DNA of 64,000 nt from JAWLAT01 sp041395325 (GTDB lineage: Bacteria; Pseudomonadota; Gammaproteobacteria; Xanthomonadales; SZUA-5), in contig JAWLAT010000026.1 in NCBI GenBank assembly GCA_041395325.1, forward strand, positions 6,228 through 70,227. Direction: 5' to 3'. Under the pieces are notes generated by a model. That model had not been told where the DNA came from. It was given only the letters and a program-made list of their open reading frames with translations, and did not search any database. Position numbers and translations under genes: made by a program. Shown piece after piece: positions 16,411 to 24,119 of the stretch (within the stretch, counting starts at the first letter, position 1; each line of letters begins with the position of its first letter).

Positions 16411-17390
16411 GCAATTCGGCGTCTCCCGCAGTGCCCACCGACCTGGGTCAGATGGATCTGACGGTACTGGACGAGCTGTCCACCTTGCAGGCTGAGCTGG
16501 AACAGCTCGACAGTCGTCTGAAGTCGATGGACGGCCGCCGAGAGGCCGTGGCCGAAGAAGTCTTCAACCGCGTCCGGCGCGACTACCTGAGCCAGCGCCA
16601 GATGCTGGTCGAGAAGGCTGAACCCCTGCGACAGCAGGCGCGCAGCCTCTACACCAAGGTCAAGGCTGTACTGATCGAGCTGGAAAGCGCGCTGTCGACC
16701 GTGCAGATGGATCTGGAGGAAATCGATTTCCGCCACTCGCTGGGCGAGTACGAGGATGCCGAACGCGATCGCCGCAAGAAGGCCAAGGCTGCGACGCTGA
16801 AGGAACGCAAAGGGGCGCTGGACGAGGCTCAGGCCATTGCGGCTCGCTTCGCCAAGGCATTCCCGGGGGTTGAGAAGGAGGCGACGACCCTCCCCAGCCT
16901 GCCACCGGTGAGCGAGAGCGAGGACCCGACCAAGCGCGTCAAGAAGGTCGAGGAGGATGAGATTCGTACCGCCGAGTTGCCTTCGCCGGAGGATTCCAGT
17001 CAGCCACCCGAGGCTCCGCTCAGCGCTGTTCCACCGGCACCTCCGGCCCCGCCGGTCGCGCCGTCAGCACCGCCGCCGCGCCGGAATCCGGACGCGACCG
17101 TTGTCTTTCGACCCGCTCGCTTGCTGGATCAGGCCTCCGATCAGCCTTCCGGGCCGTATACTCTGGGCCTGAAGCCCTTGTCCTTTGGCAGTGACGCACG
17201 CTGTGATGTGCAGATCGAGGGGGTGGCGCCGCGCCAGGCGGAAGTGGGACCCAGTCGCAGCGGCTTCATCCTGCGTGATCTGGCTGGCCGGGTGACCAAG
17301 GTCAATGGACAACCAGTGGAAGAGCAATTGCTGGCCGACGGGGATGTGATCCAGATCGGCTCGCTGAGCTTGAAGTTCTCACAGATCTGA
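16407..17390 (+). CDS. FHA-domain protein with N-terminal coiled coil
   Basis: A 327-residue protein. Residues ~15-160 are a long charged coiled coil (LDELSTLQAELEQLDSRLKS and following). Residues ~165-225 are a Pro/Ala/Glu-rich linker (PPAPPAPPVAPSAPPPRR). The C-terminal ~85 residues are an FHA domain (LGLKPLSFGSDARCDVQIEG, with VTKVNGQPVEE). The Ser/His of the usual RRHA motif is replaced (APRQAEVG), so phosphothreonine binding may be weak or altered. It is coupled by ATGA overlap to the cNMP-FHA gene. The extended coil and linker suggest a scaffold; the partner is unknown. Confidence 0.75.
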   Translation: MSNSASPAVPTDLGQMDLTVLDELSTLQAELEQLDSRLKSMDGRREAVAEEVFNRVRRDYLSQRQMLVEKAEPLRQQARSLYTKVKAVLIELESALSTVQMDLEEIDFRHSLGEYEDAERDRRKKAKAATLKERKGALDEAQAIAARFAKAFPGVEKEATTLPSLPPVSESEDPTKRVKKVEEDEIRTAELPSPEDSSQPPEAPLSAVPPAPPAPPVAPSAPPPRRNPDATVVFRPARLLDQASDQPSGPYTLGLKPLSFGSDARCDVQIEGVAPRQAEVGPSRSGFILRDLAGRVTKVNGQPVEEQLLADGDVIQIGSLSLKFSQI

Positions 17391-17422
17391 GATCATTCGG
17401 ACCGCACTGACAGGATCAAACG

Positions 17423-17974
17423 ATGGCTATCGAAATCAGCGAAGAAAAAGCGGGTGCAGTCCGCGTGCTGGCCCTGGTCGGGCGCCTGGACACCGAAACG
17501 GCGCCCGATTTCGAGCTGAAGGCGCATGACCTCTTCACTGAGGGCGATCGGCATTTCGTCGTGGACCTGTCGGGCATCGACTATGTCAGCAGCGCGGGCC
17601 TGCGCGTATTGCTGGCACTGGCCAAGCAGGTTGACGGCGGCAAGGGCAGCTTGCAGCTCTGCGGATTGCCGGCACACGTGAAGCAGGTCTTCGATCTGGC
17701 CGGCTTCAGCAAACTGCTGAACATCCAGCCGAACCTGAAGTCGGTGCTGGCCAGTCATCCCGAAGCGCAGGAGCTGGATGCGGCCAAGGTCGGCGAGCTG
17801 GCCTCTCACTTGTTGGGTGATCGCGCCGATGCAGCCCCTGCCACCCCGGCGCCGACGGCCAGCGCGTCGCCGCAGCTGCAGAACTCGGCCGCCAATCTGC
17901 TGGGCGCCAAGCCGCCGGTTCAACGCAAGAAAGGTCTGTGGGCCCGCTTCATGGGGTGGCTGCGCGGCGAATAG
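17423..17974 (+). CDS. STAS-domain protein (anti-sigma factor antagonist-like)
   Basis: A 183-residue protein. Residues ~1-110 are a STAS domain: VLALVGRLDTETAPDFE, then VVDLSGIDYVSSAGLRVLL, where the second Ser of VSSAG is the position phosphorylated in SpoIIAA/RsbV. Unlike those ~110-residue proteins it has a ~70-residue Ala/Pro-rich C-terminal extension ending in a short basic helix (ARFMGWLRG). It follows the FHA gene by 32 bases and faces a PP2C phosphatase gene, the enzyme class that dephosphorylates such proteins in partner switching. No anti-sigma kinase is in view. Confidence 0.85.
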   Translation: MAIEISEEKAGAVRVLALVGRLDTETAPDFELKAHDLFTEGDRHFVVDLSGIDYVSSAGLRVLLALAKQVDGGKGSLQLCGLPAHVKQVFDLAGFSKLLNIQPNLKSVLASHPEAQELDAAKVGELASHLLGDRADAAPATPAPTASASPQLQNSAANLLGAKPPVQRKKGLWARFMGWLRGE

Positions 17975-17979
17975 TCGGC

Positions 17980-18035
17980 CGCAGCACAACCTGTTCGACT
18001 CCAGCTCGCGCCCGGCACCTGTCGGGCGTGCTGCG
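17980..18035. terminator. Candidate bidirectional hairpin between STAS and PP2C genes
   Basis: Nested inverted repeats lie between the two convergent stop codons: outer CGCAGCAC/GTGCTGCG and inner CGCCCG/CGGGCG. There is no T-run, so termination strength is uncertain; position between convergent genes supports a shared 3' structure. Confidence 0.35.
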
Positions 18036-18043
18036 TTGGGGGC

Positions 18044-19156
18044 TCAGTCCGCCTCTTCGCTGAGGCGCTCAACCGCGATGATGGTGAAATCGTCGGTGGA
18101 GACATCGGCCTCGCAGAACTGCAACAGCGCGCTGCGCAATCGCCGATTCATGTCCAGCGCACCGCTGGCGCCGCGCATCACCTGATTGCGTCGCTCGTTC
18201 CCGAATGGTTCGCCTGCGGGGTTCTCGCCCTCTTCCACGCCGTCGGTGGTGAACAGCATCACGTCGCCCGGCGTCAGCTGAAACCGTTGATCCCGAATGC
18301 TCAGGTCGGGCGAGCTGCCGATCGGGTGCCCCGGATCGAGGCTCATCTCCACGACCTTCTTGCTGGCACTCCGCAGCACCGGTGGGTTGTGGCCGGCCAA
18401 GGCGAGGCGGCAGACGTGCGTCGTCGGGTTGAGGAACATGGTCGCCACGGTGAGGAACATGCCGGGTTCGATCACCGGACAGATGCGCTGGTTCAGCTCG
18501 GTCAGGAACTCGGCCGGGCCTTTCGACGTGGCCAGCCGCGCCCGCAGGACGGCGCAGGTGAACACCATGTACATGGCGCCCGACACGCCCTTGCCGGAGA
18601 CATCGCCGATGGTGACCGCCAATTCACCTGAAGGCAGTGTTCGCACATCGTAGAAGTCGCCGCCGATGGCCAGTGCCGGGGTGTAGCTGAAATCGATCTC
18701 GTAGCCCGGCAGCGGCGGTGGTTCGTCGGGCAGCAAGCGGTACTGGATTCGACGAGCCAGCCGCAGGTCGGACTGCATCATGCGCGCCCGCTTGGCATCG
18801 ACACTGGGTCGAACAGTCTTCTCCTGACTGCCGGTCGTCACCGTCGCACCGACCTGGTGCGTGTACTCGAACAGCACCTGGCCGAACTGCACCAAGTCGC
18901 CGTCAGCCAGCAGATGGGCGGTGCGACCCAGCGCTCGTCCGTTGATGCGCGAGCCGTTGGCACTGCCCAGATCAGTCACTTCCACCTTGCGGCCCTCGAC
19001 CCGGATGTCGGCATGGCGCCGTGACACCGTGGGATGGTCGAGTCGGAAATCGGCCGCCGGATCTCGCCCCAATGTCCCGTTGGCCAGCAGTTCGAACTCG
19101 ATGGGCGGCGTCAGTCCTTCAACCGAACGCAGGCGTGGGGCGGTGTCCTTCTTCAC
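18044..19156 (-). CDS. FHA-domain PP2C (SpoIIE/RsbU-type) phosphatase
   Basis: A 370-residue protein. Residues ~10-100 are an FHA domain (TLGRDPAADFRLDHPTVSRR, then LGSANGSRINGRA). Residues ~140-365 are a SpoIIE-type PP2C phosphatase with the metal-binding signatures GGDFYDV, IGDVSGKGVSGAMYM, LFTTDGVEEGENPAG and STDDFTIIAV. The preceding segment (SDLRLARRIQYRLLPDEPP) is the linker helix typical of RsbU-like enzymes. It is predicted cytosolic. It is convergent with the STAS gene, whose Ser is the obvious substrate; the FHA domain would place it under Thr-phosphorylation control. Confidence 0.88.
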   Translation of the reverse strand: MKKDTAPRLRSVEGLTPPIEFELLANGTLGRDPAADFRLDHPTVSRRHADIRVEGRKVEVTDLGSANGSRINGRALGRTAHLLADGDLVQFGQVLFEYTHQVGATVTTGSQEKTVRPSVDAKRARMMQSDLRLARRIQYRLLPDEPPPLPGYEIDFSYTPALAIGGDFYDVRTLPSGELAVTIGDVSGKGVSGAMYMVFTCAVLRARLATSKGPAEFLTELNQRICPVIEPGMFLTVATMFLNPTTHVCRLALAGHNPPVLRSASKKVVEMSLDPGHPIGSSPDLSIRDQRFQLTPGDVMLFTTDGVEEGENPAGEPFGNERRNQVMRGASGALDMNRRLRSALLQFCEADVSTDDFTIIAVERLSEEAD

Positions 19157-19326
19157 GTTGACGCGGTTCCTGTGGGTGGCGACGCTCGGCGCGGCCGTGG
19201 TCTGCGGCCGGCATGATAGCCTGCCTTGCCGCGTAAGCTGCGGCCCGGGATGAGCGAATCTTGCTGCCTGCGCCGATCGCTTCGGTGCAGGTGGGACCTT
19301 AGGTCCACCGCCCGGTTCCCGACACT

Positions 19327-19731
19327 ATGTCCTCGGAGCGCCCGATGTCCTGGTCCTACCTATGCGTGCTGATCGCCGGCGTCCTGCCCTTGCTGTCCAC
19401 CGGCTACGCCAAGTTCGCCGGTCCCGGATTCGACAACCGCCATCCGCGTGATTTCCTGGCTGGACTGACGGGGGCCCGGGCCCGAGCTCATGCCGCTCAA
19501 TTGAACGGTTTCGAGGCCTTTCCATTGTTTGCAGCAGCGGTGCTGATGGCCCATCAGGCCGGTGTGGACAGTGGTCGGATCGATCTGCTCGCGATCATCT
19601 GGGTGTTGCTGCGGCTGGCCTATGGGGTGTTGTACATCGCCAATCGGGCGACGCTGCGCTCACTGGCCTGGGCCGGTGCCAGTGCCATCTGGATTGCCTT
19701 GATGGTCATGGCGATGCTGGCGCGCAGCTGA
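19327..19731 (+). CDS. MAPEG-family membrane protein
   Basis: A 134-residue integral membrane protein with four predicted helices (SWSYLCVLIAGVLPLLSTGY near the start, then FPLFAAAVLMAHQAG, LLAIIWVLLRLAYGVLYI and AWAGASAIWIALMVMAMLA). The segment AHAAQLNGFEAFPLFAAAV, with Asn and Glu in the second helix region, fits the MAPEG family, whose eukaryotic members use glutathione. A second in-frame ATG six codons in is an alternative start. It stands alone upstream of rnpB. Substrate unknown. Confidence 0.75.
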   Translation: MSSERPMSWSYLCVLIAGVLPLLSTGYAKFAGPGFDNRHPRDFLAGLTGARARAHAAQLNGFEAFPLFAAAVLMAHQAGVDSGRIDLLAIIWVLLRLAYGVLYIANRATLRSLAWAGASAIWIALMVMAMLARS

Positions 19732-19750
19732 CCGGCGCAGGCCGATCGAC

Positions 19751-19779
19751 TTGACGGCCGCCGCAGGAGACTCCACGCT
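19751..19779 (+). promoter_or_regulatory. Possible rnpB promoter
   Basis: TTGACG, 17 bases, then CACGCT, a weak -10. The spacing puts the start within a few bases of the rnpB 5' end, and the GC-rich discriminator would suit a stringently controlled stable RNA. The -10 match is poor. Confidence 0.3.
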
Positions 19780-19789
19780 GCGCGCTCCG

Positions 19790-20157
19790 CTGGATCGGCG
19801 TCGGGCAAACGGTCGCTGTGGTGCCTTCGGGCCCATGGAGGAAAGTCCGGGCTGCACAGGGCAGGGTGCCAGGTAATGCCTGGGAGGCGAGAGCCTACGG
19901 AAAGTGCAACAGAGAGCAGACAGCCCAAGAGGCGGCGCAAGCCGTCTCCGGTGATGGTGAAACGGTGCGGTAAGAGCGCACCGCGCGCATGGCAACATGT
20001 CGCGGCTAGGCAAACCCCACCCGCAGCAAGGCCAAATAGGGGAGTCATGGCGTGGCCCGCGTCGCTCCCGGGTAGGCTGCTTGAGCCACGTGGTGACACG
20101 TGGCCCAGATGAATGACCGTTCTAGACAGAACCCGGCTTATGACCGACCCGATCCAG
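19790..20157 (+). ncRNA. rnpB: RNase P RNA, class A
   Basis: This is the catalytic RNA of RNase P, which trims tRNA 5' leaders. The conserved regions are present in order: GAGGAAAGTCCGGGCT near the 5' end, GGGCAGGGTGCCAGGTAA, GTGCAACAGAGAGCA, GGTGCGGTAAGAGCGCACC, GCAAGGCCAAATAGGGG, and ACAGAACCCGGCTTAT near the 3' end. The closing helix P1 pairs CTGGATCGG at the 5' boundary with CCGATCCAG at the 3' boundary, which sets the limits. Size (~368 nt) and layout follow the E. coli type. A protein-coding reading of this segment is not credible. Confidence 0.95.
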
Positions 20158-20299
20158 TGGATCTTGCCCAGCGGACATGGGGCTTTCGTGTCCGCGGCAG
20201 TCGGTGCCGGCGCGAGCGCAGGCCGCGCTGCGTCCGTCACCAGCCGCCCTCGTTGACGGTCCTCTAGTCACCCAACCTCATCACCGCAGCGAAACCGCC

Positions 20300-21166
20300 G
20301 TGTCACCGATCGAAACCCGCCGAGTCGCCGCCAATTTCGGTCGTGCCGCAGACCGCTATGAGCAGCACGCCAGGCTGCAGGCTGCGGTGCGTGACGAGTT
20401 GCTGGATCGGCTGGATGCGCTGCGAGTTGCGCCGACGCGCGTCATCGACGCAGGCTGCGGCACGGGATTGGGCAGTCGTCAGTTGCAGCGGCGTTTCCCC
20501 AAGGCGCAGGTGCTGGGGCTGGATCTGTCCCGTCCGATGCTGCAGCAGGCGCGCCGCCAACGAGCCTGGCTGCGGCCCTTCCAGTTGCTGCAGGGCAATG
20601 TGAGTGCGCTGCCCCTGGCCACCGACAGTGTCGACCTGATCTTCTCGAGCCTGTGCCTGCAGTGGTGCGCCGATCTGCCGGCCCTGTTCGCCGAATGGCA
20701 GCGCGTGCTGCGTCCCGGTGGGCTGCTGCTGTTTGCGACCTTTGGACTGGACACCCTGTCCGAACTGCGACAGGCCTTTGCCGAAGTCGACGATCAACCG
20801 CATCTGCTGGTCTTTGCCCATATTCAGCAGATTGGTGATGCGATGCATCGGGCAGGCCTGGTCAATCCGGTAGTCGACCGCGATCTGCATGGTCGCCCGG
20901 TCGCGCAGTTGCGTGAGTTGTTCGATGAGCTCCGCGGTCTCGGTGCCACCAACGCGCTCAGCGAACGCCGACGTGGTCTGACCGGTCGTCAGCGCTGGCG
21001 TGCCTTGATCGAGGCCTACGACGCCTTCCGGCGCCCCGACGGTCTGCTGCCGGTCAGCTGGGAAGTGGTGTACGGCCAGGCCTTCGGCAGCGAGGCCCGC
21101 CCGGTCAACCCGGCGGGCTTCGACCTGGATGCGCTACGCGCGACCTTGCCGTCGCGCAGGACTTAG
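20300..21166 (+). CDS. bioC: Malonyl-ACP O-methyltransferase BioC
   Basis: A 288-residue SAM-dependent methyltransferase. Motif I is VIDAGCGTGLGSRQ (~48-61), followed by VLGLDLSRPMLQQAR and LPLATDSVDLIFSSLCLQWC, with WQRVLRPGGLLLFATFG as motif III. The LQW and FSSL motifs plus the C-terminal GGLPVSWEVVYG-like end are BioC features; the enzyme methylates malonyl-ACP to start pimeloyl synthesis for biotin. I use the GTG reading VSPIETRRVAANF because it begins the family homology; no ATG fits. Unlike in many relatives it is ~19 kb from bioB-bioF-bioH, beside rnpB. Its stop codon lies inside a hairpin shared with the convergent gene. Confidence 0.88.
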   Translation: MSPIETRRVAANFGRAADRYEQHARLQAAVRDELLDRLDALRVAPTRVIDAGCGTGLGSRQLQRRFPKAQVLGLDLSRPMLQQARRQRAWLRPFQLLQGNVSALPLATDSVDLIFSSLCLQWCADLPALFAEWQRVLRPGGLLLFATFGLDTLSELRQAFAEVDDQPHLLVFAHIQQIGDAMHRAGLVNPVVDRDLHGRPVAQLRELFDELRGLGATNALSERRRGLTGRQRWRALIEAYDAFRRPDGLLPVSWEVVYGQAFGSEARPVNPAGFDLDALRATLPSRRT

Positions 21167-21186
21167 GGCTGAGGCCTCTCAGCCCT
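21165..21186. terminator. Stop-to-stop hairpin shared by bioC and the protease gene
   Basis: A perfect 9-bp stem AGGGCTGAG/CTCAGCCCT with a GCCT loop spans exactly from the bioC stop codon to the stop codon of the convergent protease gene. The arms are the same AGGGCTGA unit as the heptad repeats elsewhere in the window. A bidirectional terminator role is inferred. Confidence 0.55.
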
Positions 21187-23339
21187 CATTCAAACCCATC
21201 GGCAAACAACCCGTCATCCGGGCCATCGACCTGATGGGGCTCGCTGCCGCTGCTGGCCTCGTACTGCCCCGCCTGGCCGGCGTAGTTCGCGGTCAGGGTC
21301 AGCGCGCCGGCCTGTGCCGGGGTCAGCGCGCAGGCACCGGTGCCACCGGACAGCGTGATCGTGCAGTCGGCCCCCTGCCCATCGCTGACCTGCACGGTAC
21401 CTGATGGCGTACCGAAGCTGGCGGCGACCTGCACGCTCACGGTCACCGGCGATCCCAATGCGCTGGGATCGGGGGTGTCGGAGAGGATCTGGGTGGTACT
21501 GGCGAGCGGGCTGACCGTGTGGTTCTCGTTGTCGCTGTCGGCATTGAAGTTGGCATCGCCCGCATAGCTGGCTGTGAGGGTTCGCGGGCCCGGTCCCAGC
21601 AGGGCCAGCTGGCAGCTGTTGCCGGGCAGCATGGCGCTGCAGCTCTCGCTGCCACCAGCGGCGCTGATGCTGACCATGCCGGTGGGCGTGCCGGAGCCCG
21701 GATTGGAGACACTCAGGGACCACTGCACCGTTACGGTCTGACCGCTGCTGGAAGGATCCGGACTGTCGCCGGTGATCGACAGCTGGGTATTGGCCTTGTT
21801 GACCTGATGGCTGGACGTGCCTTCGCTGGGCAGGAAGCCCCCGTTGCCCGCGTAGCTGGCGGTCAGCGTGCGACTGCCCGCCTGCATGCTGGTCAGGCTG
21901 CATGCGCCGAAACCGGCGTTCAGATTGCCGCCACAGCTGGCGCCGGCCCCATCACTGATCTGATAGGCGCCCGTTGGCGGACCACCGCTGCCACTGACCT
22001 GGATCTGCACGTTGTAGGGCTGTCCCACCACCGAGGGATCCGGCAGGTCGGAGAGAATCGCTGTGGTCGTGGGCACGCCCAGACCGTGCGTCGCAGTGCC
22101 GCTGCTGGCGTCGAAGCCCAGATCACCGAGGTAATTCGCCGTCAGCGTGCGACTGCCGCTGCCGCTGGAGGTCAGCTGGCAACTGCCCTGGCCGCTGCCG
22201 TTGAGCGTCAGACTGCAACTGGCACCCTGACCATCATCGACCTCGACGGTGCCGCTGGGCGTTCCGTTGGGCACCGACAGGGTCTTGGTGACGCTGACCG
22301 CCACCGTGTACGGCTGACCAGGAGAGCTGGGGTCGGGGCTGTCACTGGTAATGGTGGTCTGCGTGTTGGGTCCGGTGCTGAAGAACCAGTTGGCCCCGCT
22401 GTCCATGCGGATGTCGGCCGTCGTGATGCGGGCGTGGTTGGTGGCCACGATGGCCCCTCCGACGCTGCAGAAGGCAAAGCCGGCGCCAGAGACGAAGGCG
22501 ATATCGACATCGCAGCTGCTGGTGCGGCCGACGTACTCGAGCGTGATCGTGTAGTCGTCGGCCGTGCCCTGGACCATGTCCACGCCGGATCGACCCAGCC
22601 GGATCGTCGACAGGTCCTCGCCGGTCAGACGGCGCTGCGCCTCGTCATTGAAGGTCAGCTGCTGCATCACCGATTCGGTGTTCGCCGTGCCCAGCGCCGC
22701 CAGCACCTGTCGATCGGCGTTGGCGGCAAAGTTGTGTCCGGCCGGCAGGTTGCCCGTGCGGGCGAAGGTGCTGCCGTCGATGATCGCCGGAAACTCCAGC
22801 GGGCGATTCACATTGCGTCGATACCAGTACAGGTTGACGTCATCGCCGCGGGCATCGTCAAAGGATCCAAACAGCCCGTCGGAGCCGGCACTGACGTTGA
22901 AGCTGCCGTTGCTGCCCACGTCGGACTTGGTGCCGTTGGCCTGCGGGTCATTGAGTCCGGATTCGCTGGCCAGATTCGGGTGTGCCAGCCCCAGACAATG
23001 CCCCATCTCGTGCAGCAGCACGCTCTCGAAATCGAACTGCGTGCTGGGCAGATCGTTGGCCGTGCCCAGACCGAGATTGCGCTCACTGACCCGTTGCGCG
23101 TTCCAGGTGGCGACGACCTTCTGCACGCTGGCCTCCGCGGCGGCGATATTGCCGCCCGGCACCCCGCTGGGGTTGAGGCACACCGTCACATTGCGCGGGC
23201 CCCCAACGCCCAGGTAGCCAATCGGGTGGGCAATCAGGTTGGGCGAGCTGCCATCGGAGAAAATGAAGGCGCCAGCTTGAGCCCAGGCGGGCATGAGCAG
23301 CAGGCCCAGCAACAAACCGCGATGCGGCAACGATGTCAT
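21186..23339 (-). CDS. Secreted matrixin-like metalloprotease with four Ig-like repeats
   Basis: A 717-residue exported protein. After the signal peptide (ending WAQAG) comes a matrixin-like catalytic domain with the zinc motif HEMGHCLGLAH (residues 110-120: His 110, Glu 111, His 114, His 120). Residues ~340-705 are four tandem Ig-like repeats of ~90 residues, each opening with a phrase like SDSPDPSSPGQPYTV and closing with SRTLTANY. Each has paired Cys. The protein ends DGLFADGFE, a short acidic-aromatic tail I have seen on many xanthomonad secreted proteins. Its ATG overlaps the stop of the upstream gene (TGATG), so the two are coupled. Substrate unknown. Confidence 0.82.
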   Translation of the reverse strand: MTSLPHRGLLLGLLLMPAWAQAGAFIFSDGSSPNLIAHPIGYLGVGGPRNVTVCLNPSGVPGGNIAAAEASVQKVVATWNAQRVSERNLGLGTANDLPSTQFDFESVLLHEMGHCLGLAHPNLASESGLNDPQANGTKSDVGSNGSFNVSAGSDGLFGSFDDARGDDVNLYWYRRNVNRPLEFPAIIDGSTFARTGNLPAGHNFAANADRQVLAALGTANTESVMQQLTFNDEAQRRLTGEDLSTIRLGRSGVDMVQGTADDYTITLEYVGRTSSCDVDIAFVSGAGFAFCSVGGAIVATNHARITTADIRMDSGANWFFSTGPNTQTTITSDSPDPSSPGQPYTVAVSVTKTLSVPNGTPSGTVEVDDGQGASCSLTLNGSGQGSCQLTSSGSGSRTLTANYLGDLGFDASSGTATHGLGVPTTTAILSDLPDPSVVGQPYNVQIQVSGSGGPPTGAYQISDGAGASCGGNLNAGFGACSLTSMQAGSRTLTASYAGNGGFLPSEGTSSHQVNKANTQLSITGDSPDPSSSGQTVTVQWSLSVSNPGSGTPTGMVSISAAGGSESCSAMLPGNSCQLALLGPGPRTLTASYAGDANFNADSDNENHTVSPLASTTQILSDTPDPSALGSPVTVSVQVAASFGTPSGTVQVSDGQGADCTITLSGGTGACALTPAQAGALTLTANYAGQAGQYEASSGSEPHQVDGPDDGLFADGFE

Positions 23340-23908
23340 CACGGCTGCCCTCCCTGGCGGTCGAGCGGCTGCAGGCGCGCATCCTCGCTCAGCTGCATCA
23401 GGGCCTCCACGGCGGACCACAGCGCGGCCAGTTCGGGCAGCTCCTCATAACGTTGTGCGTCGTGCTGCAAGGCCGTCCAGGCCAGCGTTCGGGCCTGTTC
23501 GCTGCCCGGCGCGAGCTGCAGTTCATGGCGGCTGGCGCCGGCCACCCAGGACAACGCCGGGCGTGAGTCGGGCGCTCTTTGCAGCTGAGCATCAATCTGC
23601 CGCTTGCCCTGTTGCAGTTGCGCCGTGTCAAAATGCCGCGTCGAGACGCGCTGGACGCGCTGCTCCAACTCGGCCAGCTCTCCGCCGCTCAGTTGCATCG
23701 ACCAATCACCGGCGCGCCGGTCCCAGGCCGGGTAGTGCACCCACAGACAACCCTCGGCACCGACCTCAACGCGCCGAATCGTGTCCTGCCCGCCGATTTC
23801 CGAGGGGATATGCGACAGCACATAGCGCAGTGGCCCGACGGGTTGGCAGGCCAGCGCGCTGCCGCCTGACAGGCACAGCGCGAGCAACAGGGGAGCTTGG
23901 CGAAGCAT
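23339..23908 (-). CDS. Secreted protein of unknown function upstream of the protease
   Basis: A 189-residue protein with a signal peptide (MLRQAPLLLALCLSGGSALA) and Cys at the start of the mature chain. A second Cys occurs at EGCLWVHYP. The C-terminal half is helical and rich in Gln, Glu and Leu (LEQRVQRVSTRHFDTAQLQQ). I recognise no family. The ATG giving the signal peptide was chosen; longer in-frame starts add unlikely sequence. The one-base overlap with the protease gene suggests the two products act together, for example as inhibitor or chaperone, but nothing in the sequence shows this. Confidence 0.6.
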   Translation of the reverse strand: MLRQAPLLLALCLSGGSALACQPVGPLRYVLSHIPSEIGGQDTIRRVEVGAEGCLWVHYPAWDRRAGDWSMQLSGGELAELEQRVQRVSTRHFDTAQLQQGKRQIDAQLQRAPDSRPALSWVAGASRHELQLAPGSEQARTLAWTALQHDAQRYEELPELAALWSAVEALMQLSEDARLQPLDRQGGQP

Positions 23909-24119
23909 GGGCGGCTGAATCGTTGCGATCGAGACCCGCATGGTACGCCGACGCTGGGCAGCGCTTCGTGACGACAAGCCACACTGCGTCCCGGCATGAA
24001 TGCCTCCAGAGGGCGCTCCCGGGCTTTTGGACCGCCCACCCCCAACCATCGGCCCATGCGCGGCCGATCCGCGCAGCGCACTATCGAGCGCCTGTTTCCC
24101 TCCTGCCTGCGGGGCTCCC

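Noticed and set aside
19790..20157. Protein-coding reading across rnpB
   Set aside because: All conserved RNase P RNA blocks and the P1 helix are present; the small frames across it are incidental.
21519..23450. 643-codon open frame antisense to the protease gene
   Set aside because: Low-complexity Ala/Gly/Val product; the opposite strand has a clear signal peptide, zinc motif and Ig repeats.
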